Shown one piece after another: positions 9,601 through 16,910 of a stretch of DNA of 49,014 nucleotides. The position numbers and the translations under genes are program-made. A model generated the notes under the pieces. The model saw nothing but the letters and a program-made list of their open reading frames with translations. It was not told the DNA's origin and searched no databases. Position 1 is the stretch's first letter. Every line of letters starts with the position of its first letter. This DNA comes from Firmicutes bacterium FC7. Lineage in GTDB: Bacteria > Bacillota > Clostridia > Tissierellales > Tissierellaceae. Location: assembly GCA_022760735.1 (NCBI GenBank), contig JAKELU010000016.1, positions 1 to 49,014 of the forward strand, written 5' to 3'.

Positions 9601-10161
9601 CTCATCTGCAGCTTTCCCAGTAAAGGATATTAATAATATTTTATTAGGATTTATGTTTTTCTTTTCTATTAGGTACTTTACCTTTGCTGCTATTGTTAAA
9701 GTTTTTCCACTTCCTGCTCCTGCAATAACAAGGTTATTATCTTCATCGACTACTACTGCTTGTCTTTGCTGCAAATCCAGAGATTTACCATCTATATCAC
9801 TAAAATACTCATAATTACTTTTTAACTCATTTTTAACATAATCATCATTCCAAGATGTAATTAATTCATTAAGATTTGGATATATTTCTAAGAATTTAAT
9901 TAGATTAGCTCCTAAGTTTTTTCTACTAATTTTTTTATATACTCTTTTAGCATTCTCGTAGGTAATCCTATAAGTGTTTAGTAATATTACTTTCTTGCTA
10001 TAATTAAAGTAATCGTTCCTATATTCATCTATCTTTTCCAGAAATTCTGTACATTCTGATTCAACTTGGAGTAAAAAAGGATCAACATCATTCTTTTTTG
10101 TCTTACTCTTTTGTATTGAAAAAATAATAAAGGCGATAAAAATTAATATTATTATCTCCAT
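6625..10161 (-). CDS. Membrane-anchored UvrD/HelD-like helicase with nuclease insert, zinc fingers and TPR
   Basis: This superfamily 1 helicase of 1178 aa should unwind DNA using ATP. I use ATG 10161 (MEIIILIFIAFIIF), which makes residues 1-16 a membrane anchor; the frame extends to 10290 without another ribosome site. In order: Walker A AGAGSGKT (147-154); an insert with SLEE, then YRPDFYLPDYDIYIEHFG (about 309-361), whose E...D...ExH pattern looks like a PD-(D/E)XK nuclease; Walker B IIIDEYQD and GDDWQSIYRFAG; an acidic linker; the helicase C-core (TVHRSKGLEAD, VAITRTK); two topoisomerase-type zinc fingers (CPVC..GCTNYPLC, CNVC..GCTNYPDC, about 842-919); a KOW/CarD-like patch (HNAFGVGTVL, about 1020-1055); and a TPR end. 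It is the first gene of the four-gene run and has its own promoter. Confidence 0.88.
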   Translation of the reverse strand: MEIIILIFIAFIIFSIQKSKTKKNDVDPFLLQVESECTEFLEKIDEYRNDYFNYSKKVILLNTYRITYENAKRVYKKISRKNLGANLIKFLEIYPNLNELITSWNDDYVKNELKSNYEYFSDIDGKSLDLQQRQAVVVDEDNNLVIAGAGSGKTLTIAAKVKYLIEKKNINPNKILLISFTGKAADEMKERINERLNISAEVRTFHSLGFSIINQSKSKKPDVYENIDKVINDYFNNEVVNNKKSISKLINFFGYYLNIPVDLEKYENLGEVFDNTKNLDLETIKSKIRRRQEYLRQNKVTLKSETVRSLEEVAIANYLYLNGINYEYEKVYPYDDEKNNRKLYRPDFYLPDYDIYIEHFGITRDYKTPWLSEIESEKYIKSIYWKRDIHKANGTLLLETYSYMNKEGILLSDLKKMLIENNVIFKPLDNYEVYTNLFVNNNDKYIGEFKKLIKTFLGLFKSNGYTSKNFNDLRELILKNDSAFLKQRALGFMDIMEPLFDYYTNYLEINRKIDFNDMINMATDIVKGKSVSLDYDYIIIDEYQDISMSRFNLIKEIKNQTNAKVIAVGDDWQSIYRFAGSDINLFTDFEKYFGVTEVLKIEKTYRNSQELVNIASRFVMQNNRQIKKKLISDKHNSNPVRILGYEFNVIEAFRKAIDEIVYLNGEEAEILLLGRNNFDVRLFRETKIVEDEDEDKNKDEDDEDLTDTFKPIETDSISIKKHNREYKIVYKKYPKLKINYLTVHRSKGLEADNVIILNLTNNIFGFPNRLTDDPILSLVITDLDDFDYAEERRLFYVAITRTKNVTYLLAPQFNQSVFTDELIRKQNIVFDTSLINEPKIDNPNCPVCEKGILILRENSITNNKFLGCTNYPLCNNTFKEIEILNNQIACNVCGGYMVRRKGKYGKFYGCTNYPDCRNTIRIEKDLTETNYETPNKEVAQDGLSAVNFNLNKANNKVDNSINSRKDDKKSNTENIPKPKESFTNTISNQIEGEYHRLDKVKDKKNKKSKNIREKKKRTAFDIGTEVQHNAFGVGTVLNNDTKIITVLFEDEKLVKLSLETCINSNLLIELNNVSESTIDSLKKESDEAEKLGKYTKQTLNINQKIVQSGCKDTKYYLRLARCYVKFNNIDEAVDLYTSILRFSPDNEEAKDFLLFYGKGSIMNSKDPGKKKSMQYYKF

Positions 10162-10210
10162 AGCTTTCAGTCCCTTTTCTTTAAAATATATAAGCAATAT
10201 TATTAGCTTA

Positions 10211-10239
10211 ATTATACCCCATCTGTATAACTTTTCCAA
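10211..10239 (-). promoter_or_regulatory. Sigma-A promoter of the helicase operon
   Basis: On the minus strand, TTGGAA (10234-10239) and TATAAT (10211-10216) are exactly 17 bases apart. The start codon at 10161 lies about 45 bases downstream of the predicted transcription start. The promoter sits just past the prophage terminator, so this operon is insulated from phage transcription. Confidence 0.75.
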
Positions 10240-10252
10240 ATAATTTGAATTA

Positions 10253-10297
10253 ATAAAAAAGCCAGTCAGGACTTTCCCCTTAAATCCCAACTGGCTT
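10253..10297 (-). terminator. Terminator of the serine recombinase operon
   Basis: On the minus strand, AAGCCAGT pairs with ACTGGCTT (arms 10290-10297 and 10259-10266) and runs into TTTTTT. It lies about 18 bases after the recombinase stop at 10315. It marks the left limit of phage transcription, so the attachment site is probably close by. Confidence 0.85.
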
Positions 10298-10314
10298 CTG
10301 TCTCGTCCCCAACA

Positions 10315-11724
10315 TTATTCAATTACACACTCTACCTCTGTCCCATCCTGGAAACTTACAACTATCTTCTCTCCATCGATTGCTATCATTTTCTCAATCA
10401 TCTTAAAATACAAGTCTATATCAAATTCTTTAATTATCTCTCCATCCTCAATAATGTCAATAAATTCTTTTGCTCTATACCTTTTTAATTCATCAGCATC
10501 TTCAGCTCTCCACTTTTCTATGAACTGTTCTTTATTTTCCACTAAGGCATTAAAGCTATTAACAAAGGCTTTATATAAAATTTCTTCATCTATATGCTTA
10601 TTCTTGCACCCAACTTTACCCTTTTTTTCATACTTCTTATTACACTGCCATACTCTTTTCTTTAGTTTCTCATCTGTAGAGTTCCATGTTTTCCTGCCAA
10701 AGGCACTTCCACAGTTTCCACATATAATTCTTCCGCTAAATGGATTGCCTTCTACATTTGCAAAATCAAGTTGTCTAACTCCATATCTTTCCATATAGTC
10801 TTTTCTTCTCTGCATCTCAAGCTGTACTGCTTCCCACATTTCTTTATCAATAATAGCTGGATGGCTTTTTTCTACATAGTACATTGGGACTTCCCCGTTA
10901 TTCACTGCCCTCTCTTTAGTTAAAAAATCTACTGTATATGTCTTTTGAAGTAATGCGTCTCCTTTATATTTCTCATTCTGTAACATTTTTCTGATACTAC
11001 TTTCATACCATTTAGGTTTTCCATTCCAGTTTGGAATTCCTTCTTCTTCAAGTTCTCTTGCAATCCTATTAGCACCCTTGCCATCAAGGTAATCTTTATA
11101 AATCCTTTTTATAATCTTTGCTTCTTCCTTATTTATTATAAGTTCTCCCTCTTCATCTTTGTCATAACCCAAGAACTTCTTATGGTTAACTCTTACCTTT
11201 CCTTGTTCAAACTGTCTTCTTATTCCCCAAGTACAGTTTTCACTAATGGACCTACTCTCATCCTGGGCAAGACTAGCTAATATTGTTATTAGAACTTCAC
11301 CTTTTGCATCCAATGTATTAATATTTTCCTTTTCAAATATAACGCCTACTCCATACTCCTTTAGCTCTCTTATATAATTTAAGCAATCTAGAGTATTCCT
11401 TGCAAACCTAGAAATTGATTTGGTTATTATCATATCTATCTTGCCAGCCTTGCAATCTTTAATCATCTTATTAAACTGATCTCTTTTCTTAGTATTCGTA
11501 GCTGATATACCCTCGTCAGCATATATACCAGCCAGTTCATAGTCAGGATGGTTTTGAATATAATTGGTATAATAATTTACTTGTGCTTCATAGCTTGATA
11601 GTTGTTCTAATTGGTCTGTCGATACTCTGCAATAAGCAGCCATCTTCTTTTTCTGTGGCATAAGGTTCTCTGCAAGGTTTGTGTTTCTAGTTCTTGCTGG
11701 TATAAATGTAATGTTTTTTGCCAT
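10315..11724 (-). CDS. Large serine recombinase (phage integrase), second of a pair
   Basis: The 469-aa serine integrase should cut and exchange att sites through a phosphoserine link. It has a resolvase domain (residues 25-175) with the nucleophile Ser35 in AAYCRVSTDQ and the TKSISRFARNTLD motif, a recombinase domain with YKGDALLQKTYTVDFL, a zinc ribbon (CGNCGSAFGRK ... WQCNKKYEKKGKVGCKN) and a C-terminal tail that lies where the coiled coil of the family normally sits. The ATG overlaps the end of the upstream recombinase by 38 bases, so translation is coupled. The arrangement at the end of the late genes, next to a terminator, is that of a prophage edge. Confidence 0.93.
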   Translation of the reverse strand: MAKNITFIPARTRNTNLAENLMPQKKKMAAYCRVSTDQLEQLSSYEAQVNYYTNYIQNHPDYELAGIYADEGISATNTKKRDQFNKMIKDCKAGKIDMIITKSISRFARNTLDCLNYIRELKEYGVGVIFEKENINTLDAKGEVLITILASLAQDESRSISENCTWGIRRQFEQGKVRVNHKKFLGYDKDEEGELIINKEEAKIIKRIYKDYLDGKGANRIARELEEEGIPNWNGKPKWYESSIRKMLQNEKYKGDALLQKTYTVDFLTKERAVNNGEVPMYYVEKSHPAIIDKEMWEAVQLEMQRRKDYMERYGVRQLDFANVEGNPFSGRIICGNCGSAFGRKTWNSTDEKLKKRVWQCNKKYEKKGKVGCKNKHIDEEILYKAFVNSFNALVENKEQFIEKWRAEDADELKRYRAKEFIDIIEDGEIIKEFDIDLYFKMIEKMIAIDGEKIVVSFQDGTEVECVIE

Positions 11725-12874
11725 CCTTCCTAACCTCCTTTACTATGGTTTCCTCAACTATATTAAGGCTACTAATAACCTCATCATCTATACTAGTTCC
11801 AGGACATGAAGCCTTTCCATTCCTTATATAATTGCTACACTGCCATACAATCTTTCTACATTTTAGTTTGCTATTCCATGTCCTTCTTCTTAAAGGAAAT
11901 CCACACTTACTACAGAAAAGCATACCTGTTAAAGGATATCTATTTGTGTACTTATCTCTATCTCCCTCAACATTTCCCTTTTCTTCTGCTCTCTTTACAA
12001 GTTCTTCTTGAACTTTTTCCCACATTTCATTTGAAACTATTGGAGGATGGTTTCCTTCTATATAATAGCTATCTACTTCCCCGTTATTCTTAAATGTCCT
12101 ATGCATTAAATAATCTGGTGTGTAGTACTTCTGTAGATGTGCATCTCCTTTATACTTTTCATTCTTTAAAATCTGTAGGATTGTTGATTCTTGCCACTTA
12201 CCACCCTTGATGGTTGGAATACCTTCATCATTAAGCTCCTTGGCAATAGTAAACACTCCCTTACCAGCTAGATAATCTGAGAATATTCTCCTAACTATCC
12301 TTGCTTCTTCTCTATTTACTACTAATTCTCCAAATTCATCCTTATCGTATCCAAGAAACAATTTTGTGTTTAATACTAGTTCTCCTCTTTGAAACTTCTT
12401 TCTAAATGCCCATTTAGTATTTTGGCTAATATTCTTACTTTCTTCTTCTGCAAAAGAAGAGAGGATGGTTAGCATAAGCTCTCCATCCCCTGATAATGTG
12501 TTTATATTTTCTTTTTCAAATCTTACTTCTACATTTAGTTCTTTTAATTCCCTTACTGTTTCAAGCATTATCGCTGTATTTCTTGCAAACCTTGAAATTG
12601 ACTTTGTAATAATTAAATCAATTTTCCCAGCTCGTGCTAACTCTATCATTCTTTGAAACTCTGGTCTGCTATCTGTAGTTCCAGTTATCCCTCTATCTGC
12701 AAAGACTTCTACAAATTCATATTCAGGATTACTTTTAATTAAGTTTTCATAATAAGTGACTTGATTTTCTAATGACTCACCTTGAAGTTCAGATCCAGTA
12801 GAAACCCTAGCATAAGCACATATTCTTTTCTTGGATAGTGGCTTAATGGTTGGCTGTATAATCCTTACACGCAT
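11687..12874 (-). CDS. Large serine recombinase (phage integrase), first of a pair
   Basis: The 395-aa serine recombinase is related to its downstream partner. The catalytic Ser25 lies in CAYARVSTGSE, and the helix TKSISRFARNTAI follows. The recombinase domain contains YKGDAHLQKYYTPDYL, and the zinc ribbon is CSKCGFPLRRRTW ... WQCSNYIRNGKASCPG. After the ribbon only about 35 residues remain, so it is shorter at the C-terminus than its partner and may lack most of the coiled-coil part. Both may be needed for integration or excision, as in other elements with paired large serine recombinases. The start ATG 12874 follows GGGAGGG. Confidence 0.92.
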   Translation of the reverse strand: MRVRIIQPTIKPLSKKRICAYARVSTGSELQGESLENQVTYYENLIKSNPEYEFVEVFADRGITGTTDSRPEFQRMIELARAGKIDLIITKSISRFARNTAIMLETVRELKELNVEVRFEKENINTLSGDGELMLTILSSFAEEESKNISQNTKWAFRKKFQRGELVLNTKLFLGYDKDEFGELVVNREEARIVRRIFSDYLAGKGVFTIAKELNDEGIPTIKGGKWQESTILQILKNEKYKGDAHLQKYYTPDYLMHRTFKNNGEVDSYYIEGNHPPIVSNEMWEKVQEELVKRAEEKGNVEGDRDKYTNRYPLTGMLFCSKCGFPLRRRTWNSKLKCRKIVWQCSNYIRNGKASCPGTSIDDEVISSLNIVEETIVKEVRKDGKKHYIYTSKN

Positions 12875-12886
12875 TAGATTCCCTCC

Positions 12887-12937
12887 CTTCTATCAATTTG
12901 GTAGTCTATATATCACTTATTAATTGATAGAAGTCAA
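12887..12937 (-). promoter_or_regulatory. Recombinase promoter with palindromic operator
   Basis: On the minus strand, TTGACT (12932-12937) is followed 18 bases later by ATATAT (12908-12913), preceded by GTG. A perfect 12-base inverted repeat, CTTCTATCAATT (12887-12898) and AATTGATAGAAG (12922-12933), has one arm on the -35 box and the other beside the ribosome site. The same promoter pattern with the same spacing occurs at 34199 and 35161. The palindrome could bind a repressor or directionality factor. Confidence 0.65.
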
Positions 12938-13608
12938 GCTTTATAAGGCATTATTACAGCATCAAATCCAGCTTTCTTAAGTCTTTCTACTTGCCTTTCT
13001 GCATTTTCTTTATTTGAATAAGAACCTGCCATTACCCTGTATAGAATTTCTGGTTGGGAGTATTCTTCATATTTAATACCTACTTCATCCAATACTGCTT
13101 TTGAAATACCCTTTACAATTTCATCAAACTTGCTATCAAATAACTGATTATCCTTTGTATTGTCTAAAAACCCAACTTCTATTAGAATAGCTGGTGCTTT
13201 AGTTTCCCTTAAAACATGAAAGTTTGCCTTTTTAACTCCTCTATCTGTAAATCCTACACCAACTAATGCTTTCTGTATTTTGTGAGCTAAATTCTTTGCT
13301 TTCAGAGTTTGATTTATATAAGTGAAAGTTTCTACCCCATTTGCTTGTTCTGGTTTAAAAGCATTTCTATGGAAGGAAATAAATAAATCATATTTCTTTT
13401 TGTTTTCAAAGTTACTTCTTTCCTCAAGACTTAAGGTAATATCAGTAGTTCTAGTTTCATCCACTAATATACCATGCCTTCTAAACTCTTTAGATACAGC
13501 TAATCCTAATTTGAGATTATCGTCCTTTTCCTTTCTACCCTTGTAACTTGCACCTGGATCACTTCCACCATGTCCTATATCTATACAAATTCTAACCATC
13601 ATTTTCAC
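12934..13608 (-). CDS. N-acetylmuramoyl-L-alanine amidase (endolysin) with SPOR domain
   Basis: This phage lysin cuts the bond between N-acetylmuramic acid and the stem peptide. Residues 5-175 form a zinc-dependent Amidase_3 domain: ICIDIGHGGSDPGA with the first zinc His, GRKEKDDNLKL with the zinc Glu, LFISFHRNAF with the second His, and AILIEVGFLDN with the catalytic Glu. Residues about 188-224 (YRVMAGSYSNKENAERQ...) form a SPOR-type peptidoglycan-binding repeat. There is no signal peptide, so export depends on the holin, whose gene overlaps its start by 17 bases. Alternative ATGs stand at codons 3 and 4. Confidence 0.93.
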   Translation of the reverse strand: MKMMVRICIDIGHGGSDPGASYKGRKEKDDNLKLGLAVSKEFRRHGILVDETRTTDITLSLEERSNFENKKKYDLFISFHRNAFKPEQANGVETFTYINQTLKAKNLAHKIQKALVGVGFTDRGVKKANFHVLRETKAPAILIEVGFLDNTKDNQLFDSKFDEIVKGISKAVLDEVGIKYEEYSQPEILYRVMAGSYSNKENAERQVERLKKAGFDAVIMPYKA

Positions 13609-13999
13609 TGTCCTTTAGTTGTAACAATATTTTCTTTAACTTATCAGGAATAGGGAGACCAATATTGGCTGAGTTTTCTAGGATACTTATTCCTTCATTA
13701 GATATATAGAAGAAGATTACTGCTGTTCTAATTGCTCCACCATTTTTAATTAAGTAGGCATCAATGGTATGTCCTATTGCTACCATAAAAAATATCATCA
13801 CTTTTTTAAATATCCCTTTAAAACCTATAGCACTTGATAACTTCCTGTTTATAATTGCTAACATTACACCTGTGAAATAATCAATTACAACAAATGCTAT
13901 CAGGGCATATAAAAAGCTATCGTGTCCACCTAGTACATAGCCTAAGTATCCACCGATAGCTGTAAAGGTTGCTTTTATAAAATTTAGTATATCTTTCAA
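13592..13999 (-). CDS. Phage holin (toxin-secretion/holin family 4)
   Basis: This 135-aa membrane protein should form the hole that lets the endolysin reach the wall. Several hydrophobic helices are visible (about residues 8-24, 28-50, 66-85 and 90-105), with the family segment AFVVIDYFTGVMLAI and the following KLSSAIGFKGIFKK loop. The charged C-terminus (KLKKILLQLKDSENDG) faces the cytoplasm. It directly precedes the amidase, the usual lysis cassette order. Confidence 0.85.
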   Translation of the reverse strand: MKDILNFIKATFTAIGGYLGYVLGGHDSFLYALIAFVVIDYFTGVMLAIINRKLSSAIGFKGIFKKVMIFFMVAIGHTIDAYLIKNGGAIRTAVIFFYISNEGISILENSANIGLPIPDKLKKILLQLKDSENDG

Positions 14000-14014
14000 A
14001 TAAATCCCTCCTAT

Positions 14015-15667
14015 TTAATAATAATCTTCTGCATAGTTAATTAAATCTATTTCAAACATATATTGTATCTTCATTGTGTTTGCATCTGTCTTCTGAACTG
14101 GATTTGCAAGTTTTGTATGAGCACCACAGGGTTTCGAAGTTGCTCCATAGTGAATCCCAAATGAATAGTTTCCATTTGAGGAACTTCTATACATATATAA
14201 CCATCTATCTGTTCCTCTTATATTGTGTAGTTCTGAGGAAACACCAGAAGATCTATAGGGTTCCAATAGATTCCCTTCTGGAGAAACAACCTGATAAAAA
14301 CTACTACCCCCATTGGTACCTGTATAATAAAGATACAACCTATTCTTAGATCTGCCAGAAATAGAATATAAGTAGCATCGCCTTTCTATATTCCCACTAT
14401 CCATTCCTCTTGAAGCAAACCATGTGGAGCTGCCAATTTTAGGCTTTAAATTCAGCTCACTATGCTTTGTACCATCTAGGTTAAGTCTTATTAATCTATT
14501 AGAATAAATTGTTTCATTTGTTTGTTGATCTAGCCTTGAATTGTATCCATATAATTCTATTGGACCTCCCCAAGTAACTGGAGTTAATGCAATATCCCTA
14601 TAGTTAAAATTAGTTCCATATTCATCTCTAAACTCAGTTGACATATTATCAATAGTAGATGTGCTTTGAAAAACTCCAACTTTACTCCATTTATAAATAC
14701 TTAGTTTATTGCTAGACCTATAGTAACCTACTATATAATCAATATCTCCATTTTCATCTAGTACAGGAGTGGCTCCTGATATTAAACTTGAACTAAATGG
14801 CTCACCTGAATCATTTAAAAGAGTTATTGCTTTTGCCCAATCAACAAAACCAGCACTTAACAAATTGAGATCAAATGGTAAGATAAGTTGATGGCCCTTT
14901 AAACTCTCTGGGAATTGAATATAGCTTGAATTTACAGCACTATTATTCCCATCAAAATAGACAAATCCTTTATGATAATCTATAAATGCAGTGAATTTTG
15001 CTGGACTACTACCACTCATAAGATAAGATATTCCCCAGTAAGCAGCTCTAAGTTCTTCATTAACTGTACTACTAGCTATATATAAATATCCAGTTCCTGA
15101 AGTTTTTGTTCTACCACATACAGGTGCCCCAATATATGCAGTGTCTAAATTGCCAAAGCTATCACTCCAATATATACTCTCAAATGTACCATTAGCAGCA
15201 TGAGTTGGAAAATCAAATACAAAATTTACCCTAACCTTTCCATTTCTAATTTCCATATTAGTTTCTGCTAAGTTTATTGTTCCTCTTTGAGTTTCGTTCC
15301 CAGAATAAGTAGTTCCCCTATGTGCGTATCCTATAATATTACCAGACACTCTTTCACTGTTGGCTGACTCTGGTTTTGTAGAATCTGTAAGGTATATATT
15401 ACTAAATAAGTCAGTCGTATTGCTGTGGCCAGTACTTCCTATTCCTAAAACATCACCTGAAAAATACCTTAAAAATATATCTTTAAAAATAATATCTGGA
15501 ATTACATTTTCAGTATAAGCTTCTTTTATCTTTGCATTAGTAGTAGCATCAAAGATCTCAATAAGAACCTTTCCTTTTATTCCAGTGTATTCTTTATTCT
15601 TCTTTTCTGTAAATATTTCACCAGTTAAATAATCTTTATTGTAACTTATAAGTTCTCTTAATGACAT
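14015..15667 (-). CDS. Phage tail-tip or receptor-binding structural protein
   Basis: The 550-aa protein has no enzyme motif. The N-terminal 110 residues (ELISYNKDYLTGEIF, VLIEIFDATTNAKIKEAYTENVIPDIIFKDIF) probably attach to the baseplate or tail tip, and the rest is rich in Gly, Ser, Thr, Tyr and short beta strands, as in fibre or host-recognition proteins. It sits between the tail-tip gene and the holin, the normal place for a distal fibre in Gram-positive siphoviruses. Its sugar or protein receptor cannot be told from sequence. Confidence 0.65.
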   Translation of the reverse strand: MSLRELISYNKDYLTGEIFTEKKNKEYTGIKGKVLIEIFDATTNAKIKEAYTENVIPDIIFKDIFLRYFSGDVLGIGSTGHSNTTDLFSNIYLTDSTKPESANSERVSGNIIGYAHRGTTYSGNETQRGTINLAETNMEIRNGKVRVNFVFDFPTHAANGTFESIYWSDSFGNLDTAYIGAPVCGRTKTSGTGYLYIASSTVNEELRAAYWGISYLMSGSSPAKFTAFIDYHKGFVYFDGNNSAVNSSYIQFPESLKGHQLILPFDLNLLSAGFVDWAKAITLLNDSGEPFSSSLISGATPVLDENGDIDYIVGYYRSSNKLSIYKWSKVGVFQSTSTIDNMSTEFRDEYGTNFNYRDIALTPVTWGGPIELYGYNSRLDQQTNETIYSNRLIRLNLDGTKHSELNLKPKIGSSTWFASRGMDSGNIERRCYLYSISGRSKNRLYLYYTGTNGGSSFYQVVSPEGNLLEPYRSSGVSSELHNIRGTDRWLYMYRSSSNGNYSFGIHYGATSKPCGAHTKLANPVQKTDANTMKIQYMFEIDLINYAEDYY

Positions 15668-15679
15668 AATTGCCCCCCT

Positions 15680-16891
15680 TCACTTAAATGTTAAAATACT
15701 AGTATCCACAGGAGATATATAATTTATCTTTATTGATTTAAACTTACATTCATCAACTTCACTCTCTTTATAAAATCTAAATGCAAGATACAATTTATCA
15801 CCAATTTCAAAAATCTCTTCATATTGTTCAGGTCTAATAATAGAAAAATCTATCCTATTCATTCCATTTGAAAAAAACTCTGTGTCGCTTGTAATATCTA
15901 ATAATTTCCACTCCAAATTACTAACATCAAAGGAGTACCAGTTTTCTTTGTCTTTACTTAGGGCATACTTTATATCTCCTGATCCACTTATGATATCTTC
16001 AATCGTTATTGACTCAATCCTCTCTTGAAGATATCTTCCTTCATTTTCAATGACTATCTTAGGTAAACTAAGCTTTTTCTCAACTAGTTCTAACCTATAG
16101 TCACTAGGACTTTCTACTACATCCTCATCATCAGTATATAGATGTAATTTGGGGTTGCTATTTAATATTCCTATAAAACTTGCTGGTAATCTTTCCATCC
16201 CAAAGTTTATAAATATTTCTTCACTTAAGGGCATATCTCCAACTTTTATATATGAGTTCAAATCATTATCCCAAGCCTTTATTTCGTCTCCGTCCTGTAC
16301 CAGGTACTTTGTTTTATAAGGACTTCCTGCTAAATAAATTACTATCTGACTAAAGACTGATATTCCATCTACAGTGTGTTTGTCATAAATATAAGGACCG
16401 TATAATAATCTTTTATATTCTTGATTTTCTAGAGTTTTTTTTAATTCAACTATAGAAAAATTACTATCCCATTCAAATAAAGCGGTAGCTCCATTTCTTA
16501 AACTAGATATGGTATGACAGCTATCATTAGATGAGTACAAATCAAACCATGCTGTAGGTAGTCCTATTACCGCTTCATGATTTTGTGCTACTACTCTAGT
16601 CTTTCTTCCAGTGATAATACTTGAACTGCTAGCAGCACCAAAATGTTCTCTTATAGTATATCTACACATACACATTACATTGGTTTTAACATCTGTTCTA
16701 ACACCTGTAAAACCTTCATAATTAGATCCTGGTGCTCCAATAATTACTAGATTATAAGTTTCACATATGTCATTACTTACAGCTCCATAGTGAACATCAA
16801 CATAATAACCCATATTTTGAAGATGTTGTATCCAATGATTATCATATGTTTGTAAACTTGAATATCTATGAATATAAAGAATTTTAGCCAT
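15680..16891 (-). CDS. Phage tail protein with Rossmann-like N-terminal domain
   Basis: The 403-aa protein starts at ATG 16891 behind GGGAGGTGAATTG. Residues 1-150 read like an alpha/beta fold: KILYIHRYSS strand, a helix, YYVDVHYGAV, and NLVIIGAPGS followed by NHEAVIGLPTAW. This looks like a ThuA or amidotransferase-like flavodoxin fold, though no complete catalytic triad is evident. The second half (YLVQDGDEIKAWDND ... PLSEEIFINFGMERLP) resembles common phage tail-fibre modules. A fused enzyme-like head on a tail component is unusual. It lies between the tail-tip protein and the distal fibre. Confidence 0.55.
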   Translation of the reverse strand: MAKILYIHRYSSLQTYDNHWIQHLQNMGYYVDVHYGAVSNDICETYNLVIIGAPGSNYEGFTGVRTDVKTNVMCMCRYTIREHFGAASSSSIITGRKTRVVAQNHEAVIGLPTAWFDLYSSNDSCHTISSLRNGATALFEWDSNFSIVELKKTLENQEYKRLLYGPYIYDKHTVDGISVFSQIVIYLAGSPYKTKYLVQDGDEIKAWDNDLNSYIKVGDMPLSEEIFINFGMERLPASFIGILNSNPKLHLYTDDEDVVESPSDYRLELVEKKLSLPKIVIENEGRYLQERIESITIEDIISGSGDIKYALSKDKENWYSFDVSNLEWKLLDITSDTEFFSNGMNRIDFSIIRPEQYEEIFEIGDKLYLAFRFYKESEVDECKFKSIKINYISPVDTSILTFK

Positions 16892-16910
16892 CAATTCACC
16901 TCCCCTTTAT

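Noticed and set aside
4008-10312. Similar GTTGGG(G)ACGA words near 4010 and, on the minus strand, near 10310, considered as attL/attR cores
   Set aside because: The match is only about 10 bases with a gap, and both lie on the same side of the prophage, so they cannot bracket it.
12887-12933. Palindrome as intact attP
   Set aside because: In an integrated prophage attP should be split to attL and attR at the outer edges; this site lies between amidase and recombinase genes and overlaps a promoter.
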